64,000 nucleotides of DNA from Planctomycetaceae bacterium. Lineage in GTDB: Bacteria; Planctomycetota; Phycisphaerae; Phycisphaerales; SM1A02. The number at the start of each line of letters is the position of its first letter. The stretch's first letter is position 1. The stretch lies in contig CANLHK010000008.1 of the NCBI GenBank assembly GCA_947490615.1, forward strand, positions 103,695 through 167,694, given 5' to 3'. The position numbers were made by a program, and so were the translations under genes. The notes beneath the pieces are model-generated. The model saw only the letters and a list, made by a program, of their open reading frames with translations, ran no database searches and was not told the origin of the DNA. Below are positions 32,534-41,420 of the stretch, piece by piece.

Positions 32534-35060
32534 GACGCTTCTCCTGATCTGTGCGGTCGCCCTCGCTGCGAGTCTCGTGGTCGCCGTCACAAGCGGAGTA
32601 CGAACCGCGCAGTCGAATCTCGAGGCGGCGATCGTGCGGGCGATGGGCGCCACGGATGCGCGCATCGTTCATCGTTACGCGCAGCCCTTTGACGCGGCAC
32701 TCGAACAAGAGGTCCGCCGATGGCCTGGTGTTGCACGCGTGGCGGGCCGCCTCGGCGGTTCCATCACGCTCTCCAATCCGTCCGCGTTGGAGAACGCACG
32801 GCCGCGCAAAGCCACCGTGCAATGCCGCGGCGTCGAGCCCTCGGAAGACGCGTTCTTTCGCGAAGTCCAGATCGAAAGCGGCCGACGCATCGAAGGCGAT
32901 GGCGAAGTGGTTCTCGATCCGCACACGGCCTCGGCGCTGCGAGCCAAGCTCGGCGACACCTTGCGCATCATGCGCTTCGGCACGCCGATCACGGTCCGCG
33001 TCGTCGGTCTCTACAAGCGTCCGCTCCTCGGCGCGCTCCAACGCCCGCTCGTCGAGATCGACCTCGCGACACTGCGTCAAGCAACCAAGCATGAGGGCCA
33101 ACTCACGGCGATCGCCATCGCGCTTGAATCAGGCGTGGATGCGGAGTCGTGGTGCGCCCAACATGGTGTGCGCGTGAAGTCCCCCCTGCTCTGCGAACCC
33201 GCCGAACGCGTCCGCACAGGACTCGACAAGCAGGTCGCCGCGAGCGAACTCGCCACGGGCCTCGCGACGATGATCGCGTTTCTCTCCTGCGTGGGCATCG
33301 TCGCGACGGGCATGACGACGGCCGTGCTCGAAGAGATGCGTGAGATGGGGATCGCTCGCGCCATCGGTGCGTCGCGCCGTCAACTCTTCGGCGCCCAGCT
33401 TGTCTGCGGCGGCGTGATCGGACTCGTTGGCGGCATGCTCGGCGTTCCGCTGGGCATGGCGATCGTCACCATCGTGGTGTGGTGGTATCGGAGTGTGGTG
33501 GAGTCGGGGGCAGACTTCGATGGGCGCGGTGCCCTCCTCGCGCTCCTTGGCGCACTCCTCAGTGGCGTGCTGGGCGCGGTTTTTCCTGCATTCTGCGCCG
33601 CGCGCATCTCGCCGCTGCAAGCGCTCACCGTTCGCGCGCGAGCGCCGCGCAAGCGCACGCTCATCTTGGCCATCCTCGGTGCCGCCCTGTGCCAAGGCGT
33701 GTGGGCGCTGGGACTTCTCCCTGACTCGCGCGACACGCGGTTTCGCTTCTACATCCTGGCGGGGCTGCCGCTCATCCACATCGCGTGGTTCCTGCTCTCC
33801 GTGCCGATCACGCTCGTGGTGGCGCGGCTTGTTGGTCCGAGTGTGGAACGAGTGCTCGCGCTTCCTCGCGGCATGCTGACGGCGAGTGTTCGTCGCACAC
33901 CATGGCGACTCGGCTGCACCGCAGGCGCGCTCATGGTGGCGGTCTCACTCTTGGTGAGCACCCACTCCAACGGCGATGCGATCATTCGAAATCTTCGCGA
34001 GCGCGTGCGCTTTGCCGATGGGTTTGTCTTCTGTACTTCAGGGCTCTCACGCGAAGAACAGGCGCGGATCCGTGCGCTGCCTGGAGTCGCCGACGCGCTT
34101 CCTGTTGGCTACCTCCCGTTGCGTATCGCTGGCGAGCGTGTCTTTGGTGTCGAAGGACTCGCACCTGAAAATGTCGTCTGCGTGGGCTTTGAACCGCGAC
34201 CGTTTCTTGCGATGAATCGACTCGACTGGATTCAAGGCACGCCCGATGTGGCGATCCCGCGATTGGAACATGGGGACGCCATCCTGGTCGCGCCCGAGTT
34301 TCTCATCGCGCGAAAGCTCGGAGTGGGTTCGCGGCTGCGCTTGGGTTCAGGCGCCCACGAAGCGGAGTTTGAAATCGTCGGCGTGGTGACGGCGGGCGGA
34401 CTCGACATCGCCACGCAGACTTTCGGCATACGACAGATCTACATGGAGCAAGCGGTCAGCTGCGTCTTCATGGATTTCGCGGCTGTAGAGCGGCACTTCG
34501 GCACGCGCGACGCCTACCTCATGCAACTTCGTCTGGCAGATCAACTCGATGAATCGCAAGAGAAGGAGCTCGGCGAGCGCGTCTCCGACGCCGTGCCTGG
34601 CGCCGTCTTTTCCAGTGGTCGCGCCATCCGTGGATTTGTCGAAGAGATCGGCGGCAAGATCCTCGCCATCACCAGTGCCGTCGCGCTCGCTGCGCTCGCC
34701 TTGGCAGCGATCGGGGTCGGCAGCGTGGTCGCTGCGGGGATTGCCGCACGCACGCGCGAGTTTGGCATCGTTCGCGCCATCGGCGGCTCCACGCACACCA
34801 TTGCTGCGCTGCTCCTTGGCGAGACGCTCCTCATGGCGTTCGCAGCAATCGTGTCGGGTTCGGCATTGGGAGTGCAGCTCGCGTGGATGGGCCTTGGCCT
34901 CTACCGCGACTTCGCTGGCTTGCAGCTCGATTGGATCTTCCCGACGACGACGCTGGCCTTTGGCGGCACCATCGTGGTCGTCGTCGCGCTGCTCGCTGCG
35001 ACACCAGCGGTCGTTCGACTCTGTCGCAGGCCCGCGCGCGAACTGCTCAGTAGCGCGTAA
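32481..35060 (+). CDS. FtsX-family ABC transporter permease (two FtsX domains)
   Basis: The 859-aa protein has one N-terminal helix, a large extracytoplasmic domain (~40-250), a first FtsX block of helices (~255-400) with EEMREMGIARAIGAS, and two middle helices. A second extracytoplasmic domain and a final three-helix FtsX block with TREFGIVRAIGGS follow. The architecture is that of lipoprotein or lipid-release permeases such as LolC/LolE and BceB-like two-domain proteins. The ATG has AGGAG just upstream and lies inside the 3' end of the ATPase gene. The substrate is unknown. Confidence 0.88.
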   Translation: MRALWPLARRSLLGRRGRTLLLICAVALAASLVVAVTSGVRTAQSNLEAAIVRAMGATDARIVHRYAQPFDAALEQEVRRWPGVARVAGRLGGSITLSNPSALENARPRKATVQCRGVEPSEDAFFREVQIESGRRIEGDGEVVLDPHTASALRAKLGDTLRIMRFGTPITVRVVGLYKRPLLGALQRPLVEIDLATLRQATKHEGQLTAIAIALESGVDAESWCAQHGVRVKSPLLCEPAERVRTGLDKQVAASELATGLATMIAFLSCVGIVATGMTTAVLEEMREMGIARAIGASRRQLFGAQLVCGGVIGLVGGMLGVPLGMAIVTIVVWWYRSVVESGADFDGRGALLALLGALLSGVLGAVFPAFCAARISPLQALTVRARAPRKRTLILAILGAALCQGVWALGLLPDSRDTRFRFYILAGLPLIHIAWFLLSVPITLVVARLVGPSVERVLALPRGMLTASVRRTPWRLGCTAGALMVAVSLLVSTHSNGDAIIRNLRERVRFADGFVFCTSGLSREEQARIRALPGVADALPVGYLPLRIAGERVFGVEGLAPENVVCVGFEPRPFLAMNRLDWIQGTPDVAIPRLEHGDAILVAPEFLIARKLGVGSRLRLGSGAHEAEFEIVGVVTAGGLDIATQTFGIRQIYMEQAVSCVFMDFAAVERHFGTRDAYLMQLRLADQLDESQEKELGERVSDAVPGAVFSSGRAIRGFVEEIGGKILAITSAVALAALALAAIGVGSVVAAGIAARTREFGIVRAIGGSTHTIAALLLGETLLMAFAAIVSGSALGVQLAWMGLGLYRDFAGLQLDWIFPTTTLAFGGTIVVVVALLAATPAVVRLCRRPARELLSSA

Positions 35061-35063
35061 CCT
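35058..35063 (+). promoter_or_regulatory. possible -10 element (TAACCT) 8 nt before uvrB
   Basis: TAACCT, whose TAA is the stop of the preceding gene, ends 8 nt before the uvrB ATG, which lacks a Shine-Dalgarno. The placement would give a near-leaderless uvrB transcript. Confidence 0.35.
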
Positions 35064-35071
35064 GACGGCTG

Positions 35072-37180
35072 ATGAGCGAGGCCGCCTTCAAGATCCGCAG
35101 TCCCTTCGCGCCGATGGGCGACCAACCTCAGGCGATCGAAGAGTTGTGCGATGGCCTCACAGCGGGTCGTCGCCATCAAGTCCTGCTCGGCGCCACAGGA
35201 ACGGGCAAGACCTTCACCATCGCCAATGTCATTGCGCGCGCCAATCGGCCCACGCTCTTGATCTCACACAACAAGACGCTCGCCGCGCAGCTCTACGAAG
35301 AGCTCAAGGAGCTCTTCCCTGACAACGCCGTCAGCTACTTCGTGAGCTACTACGACTTCTACCAGCCCGAGGCGTACATCCCTGCGCGCGACATCTACAT
35401 CGAGAAGGACGCCTCGCGCAATGCGGATCTCGATCGTTTGCGACTCGCGGCCACCAGCCACCTGCTCTCGCGTCGCGACACCATTGTCGTGGCGAGCGTC
35501 TCTTGCCTCTTTGGACTTGGCTCGCCGACGGAGTATCGCAACAAGACGCTCATGCTCGAGGTCGGACAGACCATCGATCGTCGCGCGTTCCTCCTCGGAC
35601 TGCACGCCATGAAATATGTGCGCAACGAAGTCGCGCCCGAGCGCGGCGGCTTTCGGGTGCGTGGCGATTGCATCGAGGTTCATCCCGCCTACGAGCAATA
35701 CGCGATCCGCATCGACCTCTTCGGCGACACCGTTGAGGGCATCCAGCTCTTCGATCCCACCAGCGGTGAAGTCTTCGCGGACGAGAAGAAGACCTTCATC
35801 TTCCCCGCTGTGCACTATGTGATGCCCGAAGAGCAACGCCTCACCGCGATTGGCACCATTCGCGCCGAGCTCGACGCGCGCATCCTTGAGTTTCGCAGTC
35901 AAGGGAAACTCCTCGAGGCGCAGCGGCTCATCGCGCGAACTAAGAACGACCTCGAGTTGCTCGAAGAGACTTCGTTCTGTAACGGCATCGAGAACTACTC
36001 GCGCCACTTTGACGGCCGCGCCGCAGGTGAGCGCGCGTGGACGCTGTTGGACTACTTCCGCCAAGCTCCAGGCGGCAACGGCGTCGACGACTGGCTCGTC
36101 GTGATCGATGAGTCGCATGTGACGCTTCCCCAGATTCGCGGCATGTACTTTGGCGATCGCGCGCGCAAGCAGACGCTCGTCGACCACGGCTTTCGTTTGC
36201 CCAGCGCGCTCGACAACCGTCCCCTCAAGTTCGATGAGTTTCTCTCGATCTCACCGCAGACCATCTTCGTGAGCGCCACTCCTGGTCCTTGGGAACTCGA
36301 ACAGGCTGGCGGCATTGTCGCTGAGCAAGTGATCCGTCCGACTGGACTCGTCGATCCGCCGATTGAGATCCGCTCCGCGCGCACGCAAGTTCCTGACCTG
36401 ATGCAGGAAGCTCGCTTGCGCGCCGAGAAAGGCGAGCGCACGCTGGTCACGGCGCTCACCAAGCGGCTTTGCGAAGATCTCACCGCGTACCTCGATCGCG
36501 AGGGCTTGCGTGTGCGCTACCTCCACAGCGACATCGAAACTTTGGAGCGCCTTGAATTACTGCGGGATCTCCGAGAAGGAGCCTTCGATGTGCTCGTCGG
36601 CGTGAATCTCCTGCGTGAAGGCCTCGATCTTCCTGAAGTGTCACTGGTCTGCATCCTTGACGCGGACAAGGCTGGGTTCCTTCGCAGCCAATCGAGTCTG
36701 ATTCAGACCATGGGCCGCGCCGCACGCAACGCCAACGCGCGAGCGATTCTCTACGCCGACAGTGTCACCGAGCAGATGCAGGCTGCGATCAACGAGGTCG
36801 AGCGCCGCCGCGCCAAGCAGCTCGCGCACAACGCTGAGCACGGCATCGTGCCGCAGACGATTCGCAAGGAGATCCGTCGCGGAATCGAGAATGAGCTCGC
36901 TGGCCACAAGTCCGCGCGTGTGGCTGCAGGCTTGATCGACGAGGATGATGATGAAGTGGCGATCGATCGCGAGGAACTCATCGGTCAGCTGCAAGAAGAG
37001 ATGATGGAGGCAGCGGAACGGCTCGACTTTGAGAAGGCCGCGCATCTGCGCGATGAACTCGCCACGCTGAAGAAACTGCCGAAAAACGCCAAGGCCACCC
37101 GCAAGTCAAAGAGCACCAAACGCTCACCAACCAAGGCAGGCATGCCGGGAACGCGCGGCCGCGGACGCAAGCGTGGCTAG
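35072..37180 (+). CDS. uvrB: excinuclease ABC subunit B
   Basis: The 702-aa protein is full length. Walker A GATGTGKT is at 40-47, the beta-hairpin region with YYDFYQPEAY follows, then the helicase motifs DESHV and SATPGPWE and the GRAARN motif VI. A C-terminal UVR motif (LQEEMMEAAERLDFEKAAHLRDE) binds UvrC. It loads damaged DNA from UvrA in nucleotide excision repair. The basic Lys/Arg tail after the UVR motif is longer than usual. The start codon comes 11 nt after the permease stop. It converges with the response regulator gene, their 3' ends overlapping by 4 nt. Confidence 0.97.
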   Translation: MSEAAFKIRSPFAPMGDQPQAIEELCDGLTAGRRHQVLLGATGTGKTFTIANVIARANRPTLLISHNKTLAAQLYEELKELFPDNAVSYFVSYYDFYQPEAYIPARDIYIEKDASRNADLDRLRLAATSHLLSRRDTIVVASVSCLFGLGSPTEYRNKTLMLEVGQTIDRRAFLLGLHAMKYVRNEVAPERGGFRVRGDCIEVHPAYEQYAIRIDLFGDTVEGIQLFDPTSGEVFADEKKTFIFPAVHYVMPEEQRLTAIGTIRAELDARILEFRSQGKLLEAQRLIARTKNDLELLEETSFCNGIENYSRHFDGRAAGERAWTLLDYFRQAPGGNGVDDWLVVIDESHVTLPQIRGMYFGDRARKQTLVDHGFRLPSALDNRPLKFDEFLSISPQTIFVSATPGPWELEQAGGIVAEQVIRPTGLVDPPIEIRSARTQVPDLMQEARLRAEKGERTLVTALTKRLCEDLTAYLDREGLRVRYLHSDIETLERLELLRDLREGAFDVLVGVNLLREGLDLPEVSLVCILDADKAGFLRSQSSLIQTMGRAARNANARAILYADSVTEQMQAAINEVERRRAKQLAHNAEHGIVPQTIRKEIRRGIENELAGHKSARVAAGLIDEDDDEVAIDREELIGQLQEEMMEAAERLDFEKAAHLRDELATLKKLPKNAKATRKSKSTKRSPTKAGMPGTRGRGRKRG

Positions 37181-37680
37181 TGAGGCCCCGTGTGCTCCGA
37201 GGCGAAATCGGTCCCAGTGATTTCGATTGTTGGAATCGGACGCTGCTTCGCCGCAGCACCAGCGGATTCCGAGTCCGCTGGGTTCGTCGTCGCCTTTTTC
37301 GGCGGGGCCACGGCCTTCTTCATCGCCTCTTCGATGACCCGTTGAAGCGTCGCCGCGTCATAGGGCTTGGCGAGAAATGCCACAGCACCCATGGACAACG
37401 CTCGGTGTCGCACCGTGTCGAGCACATTGGCACTCAGGAAGACCACGGGAATCGCACGCAACGCGGGGTCCTTCTGGAACTCGCGCATCACTTCGAATCC
37501 ATCGACTCCTGGCATGCGGACATCCAGCAGCACGGCATCGGGAGTGCGCGCACGCGCACTGGCCAGCCCAGCGGCCGCATCGCTGGCCAACTCAACCTCA
37601 AATCCCCAACTGCGCAGCCGCGCGTCAAGGACGCGCTGAATGCTCCACTCGTCATCGATGACCAGAATACGCTTTGGCAT
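37177..37680 (-). CDS. single-domain response regulator (CheY-like receiver)
   Basis: The 167-aa protein consists of one receiver domain: acidic pocket D9/D10, phospho-acceptor Asp53 (LLDVRMPG) and the conserved Lys in FLAKPYD. A ~45-residue Ala/Pro/Lys tail without an output domain follows. It overlaps the 3' end of the histidine kinase gene by 29 nt, so it is the likely phosphorylation partner. A receiver without DNA-binding output acts by protein interaction or as a phospho-relay component. Confidence 0.9.
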   Translation of the reverse strand: MPKRILVIDDEWSIQRVLDARLRSWGFEVELASDAAAGLASARARTPDAVLLDVRMPGVDGFEVMREFQKDPALRAIPVVFLSANVLDTVRHRALSMGAVAFLAKPYDAATLQRVIEEAMKKAVAPPKKATTNPADSESAGAAAKQRPIPTIEITGTDFASEHTGPH

Positions 37681-40675
37681 GGGAAATCTCCGTGAGCATG
37701 CCGATCGCTTCCCTTGGCGCGTACGCCGCTTGCTCGGGGAGACGCCACGAGGCGCCGAGGACCACGCGAATCGCAGCAGGTCCTGGCTGCTGGCGCGCGT
37801 CGTACTCTTCCCGATGCTTCACAATCCTTGCCATCCATCCTTCCACCGAGTCGGTGTAGCCGAGCAATGACCAAGCGCGCGGTTCGCCGACTTCGCACTC
37901 TTCCTCCACCGCCCCCATCGCTCGCTCAGGACTCTGCAAAACGAGATCACTTGGATGAGTCACGCTGGCGAGGAACGCACGCACCTCTTGTTCCTCCGCG
38001 CCCCCATGTTCCCCCACGATCTCGACACGCAACAGCGCGAGCGTCGATGCAGAAACTCCGCGTGCCAACGCCGTGTCGAAGAAGCACTGCACGATGCAGG
38101 CTCGCGAATCACTCGGCACCAAGAAACTGAAGGTCGACCCCACGCCAACTTCGCTCCTGACCGCGAGCGAACCAAAGTTGAGCCGACAGAGTTCAGACGC
38201 AATCACAAGGCCGAGTCCAAACCCCTTGAAGCTCTTGTCTTTGGGCGTCGCGCGCTGCTGGAAGCGACGGAACAGCCCTTCCATCTCCGTCGGCGAGATA
38301 CCGCAACCCTGGTCGGAAACTCCGATGCGCACCCGCCCCACCGCATCGGCCTGCTCCGCGAAGAGCACGATGGTTCCGCCTGCGTTCGAGAACTTGATCG
38401 CGTTCGAGAGCAGGTTGCTGATGATCCGTCGGGCCTTTTCCTCATCGACGAAGAGTTGCGGAAGCTCTGACGGCGTGCGAACCTCCAAGGTCAAACCCCG
38501 CGCAGCGACACGATGGGAGAAGTCGGCACAGATGCGGCTGAAGATGGCGTCGACTCCATAGGCGCGACGATCGACACGCAAGCGTCCGACTCGCAACTTG
38601 CTGCTGTCGAGGAGATCTTCGACAAGATGATTGAGATCACTCGCGGAGTCGTCAATGAGGCGAAGGCAGTCGAAGCGGACATCGCGCACGCCGGTTGGGG
38701 CGCTTTCCGTCAGGAGCGCGGCGCACTCCTTGATCACCGTCAATGGCGTGCGAAACTCATGCGACACATCGTCAACGACTCGGTGCGCCCGCTCGGACGA
38801 CTCACTCAAGGCTGTCGCTAGATCGGACAACTCACGGCCACGGCGACGAGCGCTGAGCGCCGCGAAGAGCGCTCCCGCAATGAGCGCAGACCCAAGCACA
38901 CCAACCGCCGCGTCGAGGCGCAGGAGCGTGGCGGCATCTTCGGGCAATGCTGCCGCTGCCGTTTCAATCACCCATGAAGTCCCACCGAAGTTCACGCGTT
39001 GGTGGTTCCACGGCATCGCCGCTGCCAGTTTCTCCCCCTGCTCGGCGGGCGGGTACTCATACGCGGGAGGTCCTCCAAGCAACCCAACTCCTCCGAGGCC
39101 TTGTTCCTGCCTCAAGCGCACATGATCAATCCCCGTTCCAGTGAGCAGCCTCTCGCCGAACAGCGCACCGAAGTGCACTCGGGCAAAGAGCACGCCTCGC
39201 GATGCAGCCAGGCGCGCGGAGTCCGTCGAGAGATCTGCGCGGAGCGGGTAGAGAGGCACGAGGTAGAGCAACCCACGACCGAATTGAGGATCCGCCTCGA
39301 ATCCCGTCGCCTCGGTCAGTTCGAGGGCTCCCGAACGCACGGCTTGCTCAATCCGACCACGCAACCGACTTGACGCGCCAAAGTCCGCCCCGAGCAACGC
39401 GTCGTTGTGTCGACCCTCGACCACTAGGAAGGCCACGATCCAACGATCCGCACGCGAATCGGTCGGCCAACCTGCATCGCTCTCACCCCACGGATGAATC
39501 GCGAATTCGGGCGCCTCATCGGCACGCTGTGCTGCAGCGAACGCCTCGAGATCACTCACGGGAACCCGTTGCAGAAACCCCACCTCGAGTAAGACAGGGC
39601 GCTCATCGCGAAGCGCGGACTCCGCGACGAACGTGTCGAACTCCGCGCGCTCGACGGAACGGCTCGCGTGAAAGAGACTGGCCACGCCATCCAAGATGTA
39701 CCTCGGCTCCTGGGCAAGCAGAACAGCCTTCTGCGCGACATGCTCAGTCGCGCGCTGTTGGCCTGTTCGGTGCGACTCCCGTTGCACCTCGATCGCGCGA
39801 CCCACGGCAAGATTGGTGAGGAGGCATCCCAAGACCAGTGCGAAAGTCGCGTAGAGCAACGGCGTCACACGCTGACCAAAAGGTCCGCTTGAACCGAGGG
39901 CGCCGATCCAAGAGGCCCAGCATCCCATCGCCAACAATGCGATGGCCCAGCGCGTACCAAGGCGCATCGGTTGAACCGCCGCCTGCTCTCCCTGTTCGAA
40001 GAGCAAGACGAACCCGATCTCTGACACCACCGTCAGCAACACAGCCGTCAGCGCCAGACTGCATGAGAGACCCATCCGCCCTGCGCTCACCGTGCGAGCA
40101 CCGCGAAGCCACACCGCGATGGATATCAGTAGGAGTGCACTCGCACCCAGGAGCGATGCGGGCTGATTGAACTTGGTGGCGATGGCCTGCGAGGGAAGCA
40201 GGATCCAGTCGAGCAGGAAGTACTCGTCGAGGAAGAGGCCCGTGCGGTTACCGTCGATTCTCAGCCCGTCGACCACAGCGATCGACATCAGCCGAGCCAA
40301 GCAGATCCCTCCCGCAATGGCCGCCATCACCCGCGCGGCGCGGCGCCCAGCGTCCCGACCGCGCCCGATGGGATCCCGGCTGTTCGAGGAACTGAACACC
40401 AAGAGAAGCAGCGAGCACCCGACGCAGACGAGCGCAAGACTCGAAGCCGCAGGCCGTCCGTCGTCGTCCGGTCCGAACTCAATCGAAAGCACCAGCGAGT
40501 GCCACGCGCCGAAACTCATCCACGGATCGAGCAACGCCAAGAGCCCAACTGCGGTCGCAGCGAGGGCGCACATTCCAACTCCAACACGCGCCCATCGAAC
40601 CAGCGACGCCGATTCACGCCATCGCGGCGTACCGAGCGATTGCTCTTTCGGAATTGAGACCGAGGCGCCTTGCAT
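37652..40675 (-). CDS. membrane sensor histidine kinase with CHASE domain
   Basis: The 1007-aa protein has an N-terminal region with about eight transmembrane segments, then a CHASE-type extracytoplasmic domain beginning near LDGVASLFHASRSVE and bounded by membrane helices. A HisKA domain (SHEFRTPLT, phospho-His near residue 640) and a HATPase domain with N-box NLLSNAIKFS, DQGCGIS and GFGLGLVIA follow. The C-terminal ~120 residues lack a receiver. ATG 40675 (MQGASV) is preferred over the upstream in-frame ATG at 40762, which would add a repeat-encoded Ser/Ala stretch. It is paired with the overlapping receiver gene. The CHASE ligand is unknown. Confidence 0.86.
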   Translation of the reverse strand: MQGASVSIPKEQSLGTPRWRESASLVRWARVGVGMCALAATAVGLLALLDPWMSFGAWHSLVLSIEFGPDDDGRPAASSLALVCVGCSLLLLVFSSSNSRDPIGRGRDAGRRAARVMAAIAGGICLARLMSIAVVDGLRIDGNRTGLFLDEYFLLDWILLPSQAIATKFNQPASLLGASALLLISIAVWLRGARTVSAGRMGLSCSLALTAVLLTVVSEIGFVLLFEQGEQAAVQPMRLGTRWAIALLAMGCWASWIGALGSSGPFGQRVTPLLYATFALVLGCLLTNLAVGRAIEVQRESHRTGQQRATEHVAQKAVLLAQEPRYILDGVASLFHASRSVERAEFDTFVAESALRDERPVLLEVGFLQRVPVSDLEAFAAAQRADEAPEFAIHPWGESDAGWPTDSRADRWIVAFLVVEGRHNDALLGADFGASSRLRGRIEQAVRSGALELTEATGFEADPQFGRGLLYLVPLYPLRADLSTDSARLAASRGVLFARVHFGALFGERLLTGTGIDHVRLRQEQGLGGVGLLGGPPAYEYPPAEQGEKLAAAMPWNHQRVNFGGTSWVIETAAAALPEDAATLLRLDAAVGVLGSALIAGALFAALSARRRGRELSDLATALSESSERAHRVVDDVSHEFRTPLTVIKECAALLTESAPTGVRDVRFDCLRLIDDSASDLNHLVEDLLDSSKLRVGRLRVDRRAYGVDAIFSRICADFSHRVAARGLTLEVRTPSELPQLFVDEEKARRIISNLLSNAIKFSNAGGTIVLFAEQADAVGRVRIGVSDQGCGISPTEMEGLFRRFQQRATPKDKSFKGFGLGLVIASELCRLNFGSLAVRSEVGVGSTFSFLVPSDSRACIVQCFFDTALARGVSASTLALLRVEIVGEHGGAEEQEVRAFLASVTHPSDLVLQSPERAMGAVEEECEVGEPRAWSLLGYTDSVEGWMARIVKHREEYDARQQPGPAAIRVVLGASWRLPEQAAYAPREAIGMLTEISHAKAYSGHR

Positions 40676-40846
40676 GGAAGTGTGCCATACCCCTGCGCAG
40701 TGGCTGACTCGATCGCTCGAAGCGCTCGAAGCGCTCGAACTCAGCCAGCGTGATGAAAGCAACCAATGAAGCGCCGCGCGTGGAGGCGGGGAGGGGAATG
40801 CTCCTACTTCGCGATGAGCGTGAACTTCCGTGAGAGGGCTCGCCGC

Positions 40847-41161
40847 TCAGATCCCGTGCGGCCGCTCGCCTGGTCGACCGATGCAGCCCGCGCTTCCGCG
40901 CAGCCGAAACGAAGACGCGCGCCGTTCAAGCGCGCGCCACTCATCGGGTCCTGGGATGGTCTTGCCTGCGCGAAGCTTCGGAAGCCCTGCATTCGCGCGC
41001 GCTCCCAAATCGGGAGCCTCCGTCGTCGCATCCACGGCTGGCTGCGTGGCCTGCGTCTCCACCGTCACAATCAAGGCGGGCGAATCCGGGGTGGTGGACG
41101 CGGCCGTTGCAGAGGCGGTCAACGCATTCGTGAGGACGACGGTGGTGACGACGGTGGCCAT
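40847..41161 (-). CDS. possible small secreted protein, doubtful
   Basis: The ORF of 104 aa starts MATVVTTVVLT with a hydrophobic/Ala-rich stretch that could be a weak signal peptide, followed by a Thr/Pro/Ala-rich part and an Arg-rich C-terminus. No homology is recognised, no clear Shine-Dalgarno, and high-GC intergenic sequence often gives such frames. Listed only because it fills a long gap. Confidence 0.2.
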   Translation of the reverse strand: MATVVTTVVLTNALTASATAASTTPDSPALIVTVETQATQPAVDATTEAPDLGARANAGLPKLRAGKTIPGPDEWRALERRASSFRLRGSAGCIGRPGERPHGI

Positions 41162-41175
41162 ACGGGGCGCTGACG

Positions 41176-41219
41176 AGACACGGACCAGACACGGATCAGA
41201 CACGGACGAGACACGAATC
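41176..41219. repeat. four tandem 11-bp direct repeats (AGACACGGANC) upstream of uvrA
   Basis: Units AGACACGGACC, AGACACGGATC, AGACACGGACG and AGACACGAATC recur every 11 bp, about one helical turn. They end ~200 nt before the uvrA start. Confidence 0.6.
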
Positions 41220-41382
41220 TGTGGCGCGGGCGAGGCTTGCGCGGGGGAGTGCAGGCCTCGAGAGACGACACAGAATTCCTATCCCAGTTTTCGGTCCACT
41301 CTGCCCGCGAGACGCAAAATGGACTGCATTTCGATCGAACCGATGAGATCGCAGAGTCTCCTCTACTCGAAGCGTGCCGTTC

Positions 41383-41410
41383 TTGGACAAGCGCATGAAG
41401 CCCGTATCAT
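41383..41410 (+). promoter_or_regulatory. sigma70-like promoter of uvrA
   Basis: TTGGAC (41383-41388), a 16-nt spacer and TATCAT (41405-41410). The -10 ends 10 nt before the uvrA ATG, so the transcript would carry a leader of only a few nucleotides; no Shine-Dalgarno is present. Confidence 0.6.
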
Positions 41411-41420
41411 CGCCGCCTTC

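Larger units (their letters stand above)
40676..41420. other. 745-nt region between the histidine kinase and uvrA
   Basis: It holds a 9-bp repeat (GCGCTCGAA, about 40714-40740), one possible small - strand ORF (40847-41161), four 11-bp direct repeats (41176-41219) and the uvrA promoter. No other gene is convincing. Confidence 0.7.

Noticed and set aside
40830..41420. N-terminal 197-residue extension of UvrA
   Set aside because: It is Arg-rich, lies over the direct repeats and promoter, and the conserved UvrA start is at 41421.
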